Assembly (NCBI GenBank): GCA_964455375.1
Contig: CAYVXE010000089.1
Location: 1 to 19,164, forward strand
Length of the DNA: 19,164 nucleotides
Origin: CAYVXE01 sp964455375
GTDB lineage: Bacteria > Zhuqueibacterota > Zhuqueibacteria > Oceanimicrobiales > Oceanimicrobiaceae
Reading direction: 5' to 3'
The translations under genes and the position numbers were made by a program. The notes under the pieces are model-generated. The model searched no databases and was not told the origin of the DNA. It saw only the letters and a list, made by a program, of their open reading frames with translations. Positions within the stretch are counted from its first letter, which is position 1. Every line of letters starts with the position of its first letter. Shown in pieces: positions 1 to 8,700 of this stretch.

Positions 1-103
1 GAGCGACAGATTTTACTCCGCGCTTGCACAATGCAATTGCCGCCCCAATCCCTGCAGGTCCGGCGCCAATGATAACAACTCTAAAATGTTTTGTCGAATT
101 CAT
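1..103 (-). CDS. FAD/NAD(P)-dependent oxidoreductase, N-terminal fragment
   Basis: Only the first 34 codons lie in the window; the gene runs off the left edge. The start is ATG at 103-101. Residues 8-20 form a beta strand followed by GAGPAGIGAA, the dinucleotide-binding GxGxxG Rossmann motif of pyridine-nucleotide-disulfide-type flavoproteins. There is no signal peptide, so the product is cytoplasmic. Its ATG overlaps the TGA of the GlpA-like gene as ATGA (100-103), so the two are very probably translated together. In many anaerobes a BFD-containing GlpA-like protein is encoded next to a separate FAD/NAD oxidoreductase that is thought to pass electrons onward, often with a small DUF1667 protein after it. 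I infer the same pairing here. The specific substrate cannot be judged from this fragment. Confidence 0.85.
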   Translation of the reverse strand, partial: MNSTKHFRVVIIGAGPAGIGAAIALCKRGVKSVA

Positions 104-1635
104 CCCTTGCCTCCGTTCCCCGCAACTGTTGTGGCAGGAACTATTTCACTCCCTGGCCCACGTTTGGTAACCTTGTTGAGCGGGATGCTACAATGTTCCG
201 AAATGATTTCCGCTACCTTTATTTGACAGTCAAAGCCCTGGCATCGTCCCATTTGTGCACGAGTTCTGCGCTTAATCGCATCCAATGTACGCGGCTTTAG
301 AAGCGAATCCAGGTGTCCAGTGATTTCACCACGCGAGATATTTTCACAGTAGCAAATTATCTTCCCAAAATCCGGGCATTTTTCAGTCAATTCACCATTA
401 GCAAACGGTCTCTTCCACCAGCCTGGCCAAGTGCTCTCTGGTCGGGAATCCAAAGCTTTCGGGTTTTTTTGAAGTTGTAATCCACATTTTTCATGTAATT
501 CATCCACCAGGTATTCAGCTAACGCCGGCGATGATGTGAAGCCGGTGGAACGGACTCCGGTTACCGTCAATACTCCCTGGCGACCATCATTACAGCGAAT
601 CAAATAGCTACCCTGGCTACAGTTGCAGCGTACTCCAGAAAACATTCCGATGACGGGCTGGTGAATCAGGTCTGGAAACAACCGTGACGCACCTGACAAT
701 AAAGATTGTAGCATTTCACTCGTGGTGTCAGTCACTTCCTCATCATCAAGTGAAAAATCTTCGGCTGTGGGCCCCGCGAGCAGGTTGCCAAAAATGGTTG
801 GAATAACCAGAACGCCTTTCGTCTGTGCCGTGGGGATTGGCAGCAGAATCCTCTTAATTGCTGAACGGCTGTATTTGTCGAAAATCAAAAACTGACCGCG
901 CCGAGGATTGATGTCAAATCCGTCACCACCGTAGAGGTCAGCCAACTTTCGACTTCCAAGACCGGCAACGTTGACAATTATCCGGGTTGCGATTTGATCA
1001 TTGCCGGCGGTGACAAGTTTCTTGACCGGCTTGTCGGCCTCTTCGATTGCCACAATTTCTGCCCCAAGCAGGATATCGACGCCGTTGGCTAATGCAACTT
1101 CTGCATAAGCTATAGAAGTCGTAAAGGGGTCGGCAATAGATTCTCTGGGAATCAGCAATCCCCCCAGAACACCCTGTGGAACACCGGACTCAAGTTCCCG
1201 CGTCTGAGCAGCGCTCAACAACCGGACATCATCGACGCCATTGCTTACAGCTTTGGCATGAATCTTATCCAGTTGCCTGTTCAGCTCTTCATCAATGGCC
1301 AACAACAGGGCGCCGCATTGTTCATAAGGAATTTTGAGTTTCTCAGCCAACTCCGGCCACTGCCTGGAAGCTTTCGTGACCAACTGCGACTCTAAAGTCC
1401 CCGGAGCTGCATCAAACCCGGTATGAACGATGGCGCTATTGCCTTTGCTGGTAGCCTCTCCGACATCATAGTTCTTATCGAGCAGAAGAACCCGCAGTCT
1501 GTATTGCGACAGCTTGTATGCCAAAGCACACCCGACAACACCCGCCCCCACAATGACAACATCATAAGGGTCTTCATCTAATTGTTCAGATAGTTGCACC
1601 GTCTCATCTAAATCTCCATTCGGCCAATCAACCAT
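100..1635 (-). CDS. GlpA-like FAD-dependent dehydrogenase with C-terminal BFD [2Fe-2S] domain
   Basis: A 511-residue flavoprotein of the DAO family, probably oxidising glycerol 3-phosphate or a similar 2-hydroxy compound. Residues 30-35 are the FAD-binding GxGxxG (VVIVGAGVVG). Residues around 60-70 carry NSAIVHTGFDA, a DAO-family flavin-site motif seen in GlpA-like and L-2-hydroxyglutarate oxidase-like proteins. The C-terminus is a bacterioferritin-associated ferredoxin-like domain with Cys428, Cys430, Cys465 and Cys470 spaced as in [2Fe-2S] BFD domains. I chose the ATG at 1635. It has only a weak GGAAGG before it; the strong AGGAGG at 1678-1673 is far upstream and better placed for an in-frame ATC at 1665. 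The gene follows the OPA transporter by 55 bases and overlaps the next oxidoreductase gene by ATGA. Family assignment is firm; the substrate is inferred from the neighbouring transporter. Confidence 0.88.
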   Translation of the reverse strand: MVDWPNGDLDETVQLSEQLDEDPYDVVIVGAGVVGCALAYKLSQYRLRVLLLDKNYDVGEATSKGNSAIVHTGFDAAPGTLESQLVTKASRQWPELAEKLKIPYEQCGALLLAIDEELNRQLDKIHAKAVSNGVDDVRLLSAAQTRELESGVPQGVLGGLLIPRESIADPFTTSIAYAEVALANGVDILLGAEIVAIEEADKPVKKLVTAGNDQIATRIIVNVAGLGSRKLADLYGGDGFDINPRRGQFLIFDKYSRSAIKRILLPIPTAQTKGVLVIPTIFGNLLAGPTAEDFSLDDEEVTDTTSEMLQSLLSGASRLFPDLIHQPVIGMFSGVRCNCSQGSYLIRCNDGRQGVLTVTGVRSTGFTSSPALAEYLVDELHEKCGLQLQKNPKALDSRPESTWPGWWKRPFANGELTEKCPDFGKIICYCENISRGEITGHLDSLLKPRTLDAIKRRTRAQMGRCQGFDCQIKVAEIISEHCSIPLNKVTKRGPGSEIVPATTVAGNGGKG

Positions 1636-1672
1636 CAACCTTCCACGCGCATTTACCTTTTTGATAGTTTTT

Positions 1673-1678
1673 CCTCCT
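1673..1678 (-). promoter_or_regulatory. Strong Shine-Dalgarno upstream of the GlpA-like gene, displaced from the ATG
   Basis: AGGAGG on the minus strand lies 37 bases before the ATG at 1635 but exactly 7 bases before an in-frame ATC (1665-1663). The frame is closed by TAG just upstream. A five-codon ORF starting at 1652 (MRVEG, stop) ends in TGATG overlapping the ATG. Either a rare ATC start or coupling through the mini-ORF would explain the displaced site. Confidence 0.5.
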
Positions 1679-1690
1679 CTCTAATAGTTT

Positions 1691-3028
1691 TTATCCCGTC
1701 TTGGCGGCAGTATCCGGAAGCGCATTCCATTTGGGAAGCATCAGCAGACCTGCAATTAAAACGGATGCACTTAAAAATATAAAAACACCGTCCCATCCCC
1801 ACGTATCTTTAAAGAACCCTGGGATGGTACCACCTATTATAGCGCCGACAGAACCCATTCCATTAATAATACCCGAAGCTGTGGAGGCTCCTTTACGAGT
1901 TCCGAAATCAACTGCCGCTGTTGCGCTAACAAGTGAATCAGGCCCATAAATCAAGAAGCCGACACAAAACAAAAGCCCCGCTAAAACCAGACTGCTATGT
2001 ACTGAAGCCATATCATCAAAAAAGAATAACAATAAGGACAAGATAAACATTGAAATTATACTGTAGGGCATTCTTCGTGACTGGAATATTTTATCGGAAG
2101 CATAACCGCCTGCCAGAACACTTAAAGGACCTGCTAAAAAGAAAGCTGCATTTACAAATGCTGAATTCGCCATTCCGGTTCCCAATGATTCACTGACATA
2201 TAATGGACCCCAGAATAGTATTGCATATCGCGTTGGTTTTATAAAAAAATAAACTGCTCCCAGAAGAAGTACCATAGGATTTTTAAATACCTCAAAAATC
2301 GATTTCCAAGAACCTTCTTCCGGTTCATTAATGCTCGCATCATTTGGGACCTCTGCCGAAGCCGGTTTTTCTTTATGGTATTCTTCGATAGGTGGAAGGT
2401 CTATATCCTGTGGCTGGTTCTTTTGCAATAAAAAAAATAAAACCATTATTGCTGCAAGGACGATTGCCGGAAGGAAAAAGGCAAATCTCCAACCGCCAAA
2501 ATATACCGCCATTAAACCTGCGAAGGGAGCACCGACCAAAGCGCCAATTGTATAATTAGTCGCCCACCATCCCATAACTATTCCACGCTCTCTTAGCGAG
2601 AACCAGTTAGCAATATTTTTTGCCAGGGGCGCCCAACCTGTTGATTGACTTAATCCCTGAAGTAGAGAGAATAGACCAAAAGCAAGCAAAATAGAAGAGA
2701 CCCCCATTGCAAAACCGGCAATGATAGACCCGAAAAGACCAATAAGCACTATCTTGCGTGTACCGACTTTATCACCCAATACTCCCCAGACAAACTGCCC
2801 CACAGCATACGCTATCAGATATAGACCATCAATAACAGCCAGATTTTCAGTTGTTAACGATAGGCCGGTGTCCTTAAGAATTCCAATCTTAGCAACTGAA
2901 AAAGAAGCCCTGGTTAGATAAAATCCGGCGTACGCTAACCAGGTAATACCAAAAATTCTCCAACGCCAAAATTCATATCGCGTATCTTTTTTCAAATTGT
3001 CGATTACTGTTGCCATTTGCAAATCCAT
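1691..3028 (-). CDS. MFS transporter, organophosphate:phosphate antiporter (OPA/GlpT-like) family
   Basis: A 445-residue polytopic inner-membrane protein with about 12 hydrophobic segments and a hydrophilic central loop near residues 203-242. The first segment carries YLTRASFS, matching GlpT/UhpT at the phosphate-binding arginine of TM1 (here Arg40). TM7 carries PTRYAILFWGPLY, matching the second phosphate-binding arginine (here Arg267). GDKVGTRK at 85-92 is the MFS loop 2-3 motif. By eye, the position of the GlpT TM5 histidine (WNCAHN) is Thr here (WWATN), so the substrate may differ from that of true GlpT. It probably imports a phosphorylated compound in exchange for phosphate. An alternative ATG lies at 3016; neither start has a clear Shine-Dalgarno site. 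It sits 66 bases after the lipoprotein gene and directly before the GlpA-like gene, which supports glycerol 3-phosphate or a related substrate. Confidence 0.85.
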   Translation of the reverse strand: MDLQMATVIDNLKKDTRYEFWRWRIFGITWLAYAGFYLTRASFSVAKIGILKDTGLSLTTENLAVIDGLYLIAYAVGQFVWGVLGDKVGTRKIVLIGLFGSIIAGFAMGVSSILLAFGLFSLLQGLSQSTGWAPLAKNIANWFSLRERGIVMGWWATNYTIGALVGAPFAGLMAVYFGGWRFAFFLPAIVLAAIMVLFFLLQKNQPQDIDLPPIEEYHKEKPASAEVPNDASINEPEEGSWKSIFEVFKNPMVLLLGAVYFFIKPTRYAILFWGPLYVSESLGTGMANSAFVNAAFFLAGPLSVLAGGYASDKIFQSRRMPYSIISMFILSLLLFFFDDMASVHSSLVLAGLLFCVGFLIYGPDSLVSATAAVDFGTRKGASTASGIINGMGSVGAIIGGTIPGFFKDTWGWDGVFIFLSASVLIAGLLMLPKWNALPDTAAKTG

Positions 3029-3094
3029 AAGTTATTGTGCTCTAAACGATATTTTTTTTCTGATTAAGACTCTCCGCGGAAATAGACTGTCCCG

Positions 3095-4603
3095 CTAATT
3101 GTGTTTTTGTCCGATCGTTCGAGAACCCCATGCAGGGTCAACAATAGGAAAGGCCAATCTGCCGCTGCTGTTTTTAAACAAAAATACACTAGCCCAGCGA
3201 GATTTCTTAAAATCTATCACTGAGATTGTATCCAGAACAGTTTCATTGATTCGAACATTATTCATCTTCTTAAGCAATTCGATTTTTCGTTCCAGAAGCA
3301 ATTGGGCCTGCTCGAGATGAGCTTCTGGTTCGACCGGGTTCACCCGTTCTGTCGACGGTGGAACAACGCTATTCCCAGTCAAGTAGAAATGCCGCATTTC
3401 CTCATAAACCCACTTATCACGCCATGCCCGGAGCTGACTCTGAACGGCCGGTGATTTGCGAAGTCCTCTTGAGGAAGCTTCTTTTGCCATGAGGTAGTTG
3501 CGGACAGTGAGAGCAATCTCGTGTTTTAGATGCTTACGGAACCGCGGTTTCGCTGCGGATTTAGTTTTGAGGCGAACAGGATCAATCCGACTGATAAAAT
3601 CTTGCAACGACCAGCGTCCACCATCAAATGTGAGCAAGGCTTTCCCCAGATGTCGCTTCAATTTCTGTAAAGCCGGTTCGGTTCCTCCGGCTTTTGCAAT
3701 CGTTTCGGAGAACGTGCGTGTGCTGTCGTTTTGTCGTTGCCACTCCGCTAAGGCATCCGCTAATGTTTGAAATGCCTCGCCTTTGACGACAACATTTTTT
3801 GGGGTCATAAACTCTGAAATATAGCGTGCCGTCGCCCTTTTTAATTTGCGGTTGAAGAGGATCTTCTTAAACCGTTCATAAGTATTTTGATAATCGTATG
3901 CCGATATCGCCTCCCGGCGAATATCAATCATCTGAATTAAAAAATACACCTCGTTCAATTCGATCGGATTAGAAATTTCACCGATTTGCAGATTCTTTAC
4001 GGCGTCCAACAGTTCAGGAGACACATCGAGCCAGGTCAAATAGTCTGTCTCAAGATCCTTTGGCTCACGTCTTCCTTCATCATTAGTCAGGAGTTCCTGA
4101 ACCACATTTGCGTAACCCTGACTTTGCATCATTTTGTAGACTCGGTCGGCCGCGGCAAAATCACGTTCTACCCAGAATCGCAGTTTCCATCGCACGGTGG
4201 ACCGTGTTATTGCATCGTGAATTTCTTCATCAGAGACTGTTATGGTCGCAGACACTTGTGTGCGAAAGAGTTCTTCAACCAGTAATTCTTCCAACAATCT
4301 TGCTTCAAGGTTTTGTACACGCGCTGTTTTGTCCAGACCCAGTCGATAACCCTCCGTCGACAACAATGTCTCATCGATCATGTACTTCAAATAAGAGAGC
4401 TTTCTATCCGGCGCCTTTTTCAAATGTGCAAATCCGAATTCATAATTCAAGCGGAATTCCCGGGCCGTTATGGTACGCTCTCCAACTTGTGCTACGATAT
4501 CCGGTTTGGAATCGATTTGTTTTCTGTTGCAGCCCACACAAACTTGGAAAACGAGTACAAGACCTAGCAGAGGACACAACAAATTGAACTTTAACACAGT
4601 CAT
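3095..4603 (-). CDS. SurA/PpiC-like peptidyl-prolyl isomerase-type lipoprotein
   Basis: A 502-residue probable periplasmic lipoprotein. Residues 1-24 form a lipoprotein signal with a slightly atypical lipobox (CVG before Cys25). A SurA N-terminal-like region follows, with IVAQVGERTITAREF near residues 35-50. Residues about 130-235 resemble a divergent parvulin (PpiC) domain with a helical core and IGEISNPIELNEVYFLIQM. The C-terminal half repeats a SurA-like helical pattern (RWSLQDFI, then YLMAKEASSRGL). The ATG at 4603 is one base past the TGA of the PorV/PorQ gene (4607-4605) and has no Shine-Dalgarno of its own, so I chose it over longer starts inside that gene. Translation is probably coupled. 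This family helps fold outer-membrane beta-barrels and exported proteins. Whether the parvulin domain is catalytically active cannot be judged by eye. Confidence 0.8.
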   Translation of the reverse strand: MTVLKFNLLCPLLGLVLVFQVCVGCNRKQIDSKPDIVAQVGERTITAREFRLNYEFGFAHLKKAPDRKLSYLKYMIDETLLSTEGYRLGLDKTARVQNLEARLLEELLVEELFRTQVSATITVSDEEIHDAITRSTVRWKLRFWVERDFAAADRVYKMMQSQGYANVVQELLTNDEGRREPKDLETDYLTWLDVSPELLDAVKNLQIGEISNPIELNEVYFLIQMIDIRREAISAYDYQNTYERFKKILFNRKLKRATARYISEFMTPKNVVVKGEAFQTLADALAEWQRQNDSTRTFSETIAKAGGTEPALQKLKRHLGKALLTFDGGRWSLQDFISRIDPVRLKTKSAAKPRFRKHLKHEIALTVRNYLMAKEASSRGLRKSPAVQSQLRAWRDKWVYEEMRHFYLTGNSVVPPSTERVNPVEPEAHLEQAQLLLERKIELLKKMNNVRINETVLDTISVIDFKKSRWASVFLFKNSSGRLAFPIVDPAWGSRTIGQKHN

Positions 4604-4604
4604 A

Positions 4605-5744
4605 TCAGAACTTAAGACCAACGCTAAAGTTGTGGACGGCATTGAATACGCCCCAATCAACATAAGCATAATCGACGACGATTTTCGTATCAGACCGATG
4701 TGGAGATAGAGTCAAACCAGCGCCGAGGGATATGCCGCTGGTGCGATCACTCAAAAAAAGCGACCGATAGCCGCCACGCAGCGCGAAGGTTTTAAACAGC
4801 ATATATTCTGCGCCGACATTTATGCTCTCTTCATCATTATTGGGATGCAGCAAGTCCACTGCAACAGTCAAATCCGTGTTTTTTGAAAGTATAGGCCGCT
4901 TATACGAAATGCCAAATCGGAATAGCATCGGCAGGCTAAAAGAGTCCGTCTCATAACTGACGGGAATTTTTTCTACGCCGTCATTGAGTGGGTCAGGGTC
5001 GCTTACATTGCGCAAATCCCGTCCCGAAATCCGCATATTTGTTCCGAAATTCGAGATGCTAAACCCCAATTGTAATCCTTCTAACTGCGTTAAATAAAGC
5101 GCTCCGACATCCATGCCGAAACCGTTTACAGTGCTATTAAAGATTCTCTGATTGATAAATTTTGCATTGAATCCAAAGGAGAACCGATCCGTAAAATTTA
5201 GCGCAAAAGAAACACCAGCGGCAAGATCCTGAGCAGAGAAAAATTCTCCCGTGCCTTCTTCCTGACCCACCACACGTACGGGTTGCTCCTTGCCAGAACC
5301 CAAGATGGTTAAATTGGCGCCCAAGGCAGCGATTCCTCCGATAGGCGCCACGATACCGGCATAGTCGAAATTAGTGTCTACCAACCAATTAACGTGAGTG
5401 AAGGTCATTTCAATTCCGGAGACCTTGCCGATGCCGGCCGGATTCCAGTACATAGCCGTGGCATCCTGAACAAGGGAGACAAAAGCACCTCCCATCGCCT
5501 GAGCCCTCGCGCCAACACCGATTTCCAGGAAGGCCGCAGCGCGGGTCCCTACGTTTGTTCCGTTCGAAACACTTCCGAAATCCTGATTTTTCTGTGCTTT
5601 CAGGTTATCAAACGCCGCCAACATGAGCAGAAAAAACACCACATAACTCAACTGGAACATGTTAAATATTTGTGATTTTCCAGACTTATTCTGTTTTTCG
5701 CGTTCAATCCGGAAAGTCTTCAATGTTCGCTTAGATATCTTCAT
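4605..5744 (-). CDS. PorV/PorQ-family outer-membrane beta-barrel protein
   Basis: A 379-residue protein of the PorV/PorQ (UPF0164, FadL-related) family. The N-terminal region is long and basic (residues 1-28), followed by a hydrophobic stretch (29-46) and a likely cleavage after LKA (residue 50). Family hallmarks are GARAQAMGGA at 78-87 and YWNPAG at 99-104, then alternating amphipathic strands to a terminal VGLKF. The start at 5744 has a GGAG about 8 bases upstream; an internal Met29 would give a more standard signal peptide. In T9SS, PorV binds the C-terminal signals of cargo at the outer membrane and hands them to the attachment machinery. Its place between two secreted proteins and a chaperone-like lipoprotein suggests a locus-specific copy serving these cargoes or the TonB receptor. 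It could equally be a FadL-like channel. Confidence 0.85.
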   Translation of the reverse strand: MKISKRTLKTFRIEREKQNKSGKSQIFNMFQLSYVVFFLLMLAAFDNLKAQKNQDFGSVSNGTNVGTRAAAFLEIGVGARAQAMGGAFVSLVQDATAMYWNPAGIGKVSGIEMTFTHVNWLVDTNFDYAGIVAPIGGIAALGANLTILGSGKEQPVRVVGQEEGTGEFFSAQDLAAGVSFALNFTDRFSFGFNAKFINQRIFNSTVNGFGMDVGALYLTQLEGLQLGFSISNFGTNMRISGRDLRNVSDPDPLNDGVEKIPVSYETDSFSLPMLFRFGISYKRPILSKNTDLTVAVDLLHPNNDEESINVGAEYMLFKTFALRGGYRSLFLSDRTSGISLGAGLTLSPHRSDTKIVVDYAYVDWGVFNAVHNFSVGLKF

Positions 5745-5783
5745 TCGCCTATCTCCAAAGATTTTTTAGGTTGCGGCATTTTC

Positions 5784-8700
5784 CTATTTGATAATGCCAA
5801 ACTTGCCGAGCTTTGTTCCCAGGCCAGGCGCTTCAACCGAAAAGAAATACATCCCATAAGAAATTCCAAGCCCCTCTTTAGTGGTTAGATCCCAGGATTC
5901 TCGGCCATTATCTCGGGTTCCTTCGTGCTCGATAACGGTTACTAATCGTCCGCTTACAGTGAAAATACGGATCGTGCATTGAATTGGTAAGTTGACAAAA
6001 TCCATACGCCGTTCGCCTCTTCCACTCAGCGCTGACGATTGCTTTGGTTCAAGAACATTCACCCCAATGTAAGGGTTGGGAACGACATAGATGTTATCCA
6101 GCACACTTGTTCTTTTTTCTTTGGTAGTTTGCCATCCCGTGGTGGAAAATTGAAAAATATCTTGTGATGAAAAGGGTTTGCTGGTTTTTATCAGCAATTT
6201 ATCCCCAGGTTTGGGAAATACTTGTTCACGTCCTGCTGTAACATCAAATATAAGCTGCCAGGTCGTCGTAACGTTTCTGCCCCGTCGTTCCGCAATGATT
6301 GTGAGTACATCTCCAGCGCTGATCGTGCTGTCTCTGGCGCTTGCCGATTCAACAAATTGAAATTCCATCTGCACGTTATCAGTGAGATTCCACACTTGAA
6401 ACTTCACCGGTATGCGAAAGCTCTTAACTGGAGAAAAGGACGTGTCGGCAAAATCATCGAAGATTCGGATTTCGAAATCAATGGGGTCGCGTACCTGGGT
6501 TTTACTGATTTTCACATCCACATTGGTTTTGCCCGACCATTTTATACTGCTGATTTCCGGTACCTCATCATTGTCAAAACTAAATTTCACCCCATTGATC
6601 AATCGCTTTTCAAGTTCAGGGGAACCAAATTGATCTGCACTCCCTGCAAGCAGAGTTTCTCCTGTTAGCTTGTCGAGAATTCTGAAGCCGGTGGTAAGAT
6701 GCTCCAAGGTTGAATCATCATCAAAGATGACGTCATAAGTTGTACTCGTGACTTCCTCCGGATCCACAATTAGCGGAACAAAATCCCCTGTTGCATCTCC
6801 AGCTATGTGCTGCACACCGGATTCGATTCTCGGAGGTTGTTTACCGGCGGCAGGTCCGCGGGGAACCACAACGGCCACATTTCGCTCCAGCGAAATCACA
6901 TTCCCGAGGATATCCACTCGAATTCTCTTGCTGGACTCACTTGGGGAGATGGGAGCAAGGTTTGCTTTTTCGGAAATCCCACGCTCAAAGAAATCCGCGT
7001 CATAACCTTTGTCCACCGCAACTACAGCATAATAATAGGTGCGCCCATTCTCTACGGTGGTATCTATGTAGGAATGCCGGAGGCCGGTATCGCTGCCCAT
7101 ATCGTAGCTGACTCCGAGTCCTTCGAGTGGCACGGGGTGCGTCCCAACCAAACCATCCTTTAGATCGAACTGCACGATCGGCTTCCACAAAACGGGGTTT
7201 CCAAAGGCATCGGTAATCGTTTTAATAGTATTGAAAAATGGATCGGTTGACCGGTATATTTTGTACATTTCGAAGTCATTGCCGTAAATTGGATCGCGTG
7301 AACGCTCTGCAGCGTCATCCCAGATTAGAAAGACTTTGCGATCGCCGGCAATGACTTTTAAGGTTGAATTTATGGGAGGTTTCACGAAGTTAAAATCGGC
7401 GTTAAAGATGTTCTGCATCGTTTTTTTGTTACGCAGAATATCTGGGAAATCATTGCCGAATAAGCTTGCTATGCTGAATTTAGCTGACGATTCAGGGGGC
7501 AAATCAAAAAATCCACTGCCATAAGAAAAGGCAATATCAAATCCCCCTGCCGCATCGGTAAAGAAGCCTGGTTGTACTTTAGTCTGCCAATAGTCCTCGT
7601 CGTCAGTGGGCACAAAATTGCCGCCGGTGCCGCCGCTAAAAAAGCTGGTTAAACCAATTTGGTCAATTTCGTCGTTGTCGGTAAATTCAAAATTAGGTTC
7701 CCCCAGATCCGGCTGACCATTCCCCTCTGTACCATCGGGGTCGGGATTCGTATACCCCGGGTCAAACGGCCCCAGGCCGTCAGAACCAACATCATCATTC
7801 AGCGGCTCCAAGTCGAAAACGCCGTCGCCGTTGCGGTCTTCATCCGCATCGAACAAACCGTTGAGGTTTAAATCCTCAAAATCCCATTCGCCATTGCCAT
7901 TGCTGTCCGTAAACGTCCTCCAGTCTCCATCGTTGTCGATGCCGTCTTCCTGGCTTTCATCAATCAGGCCGTCCTCGTCATTATCGATGCCATCGATAAG
8001 ACCAGGGCTTAACAAGAATGCAAAGCCGAAGTATCCGGTCACCCGCCCTTGAAGGTCGAGGCCATCCAAATCCCATTGGAAGGTTATGTCATCTTTCGTA
8101 TCAAAGGATGAAATGTCATCCTCTGAGTCACCCTGGCCAATATCCGCGTCCACATACATACCGACAATATTTTTATTCAACGGTTTTTCACTGAGGTTCT
8201 TCACCTGGTATATGGAAATCAGGATGTCTTCCGCTAGAGGATTGCTCCACTGAAAATTACGTACGACCACTTGCAGGCCGACTCCGCGTCTGCCGCCTTG
8301 CAGAAATGCCAAGGTGTCATCAGGAAACGGGAAATACGGAAATTCATCGTTACTCCTGTCATCCATAACATAGTAACTTTCCTGATCTGAACGAGCAAAA
8401 GCGCCAAAGAGACCGTTCCATTTGTTGCGACGTACGCCGGGCTCTCCGGGGAAGCTACCAACCGGCCAATCAAAAGGCCAGGTTTCCGGTAAATTACTCA
8501 TGGCCGGGAATTCGACCTTGTTGATTAGTTCTCGATCCAGCACGCCATTGTTGTTGAGGTCCTCGCCATCATCCAGGACATCGTTGCCGTTAAGATCTTC
8601 GTCCACGCCCCCAACAATTTCACCGTCATTAAAAAAGCCCGGTAGCGGTTCCCATCCCCAATTGTGGTCTTCTGGCGAAGGAACATCCCGGTTGCTCCCA

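Noticed and set aside
4108..4587. Plus-strand open frame of 159 codons
   Set aside because: It lies wholly opposite the SurA-like lipoprotein gene, whose protein features are clear; it is an antisense shadow.
6222..6668. Plus-strand open frame of 148 codons
   Set aside because: Antisense to the 1084-residue secreted protein gene; no ribosome site or recognisable motif.
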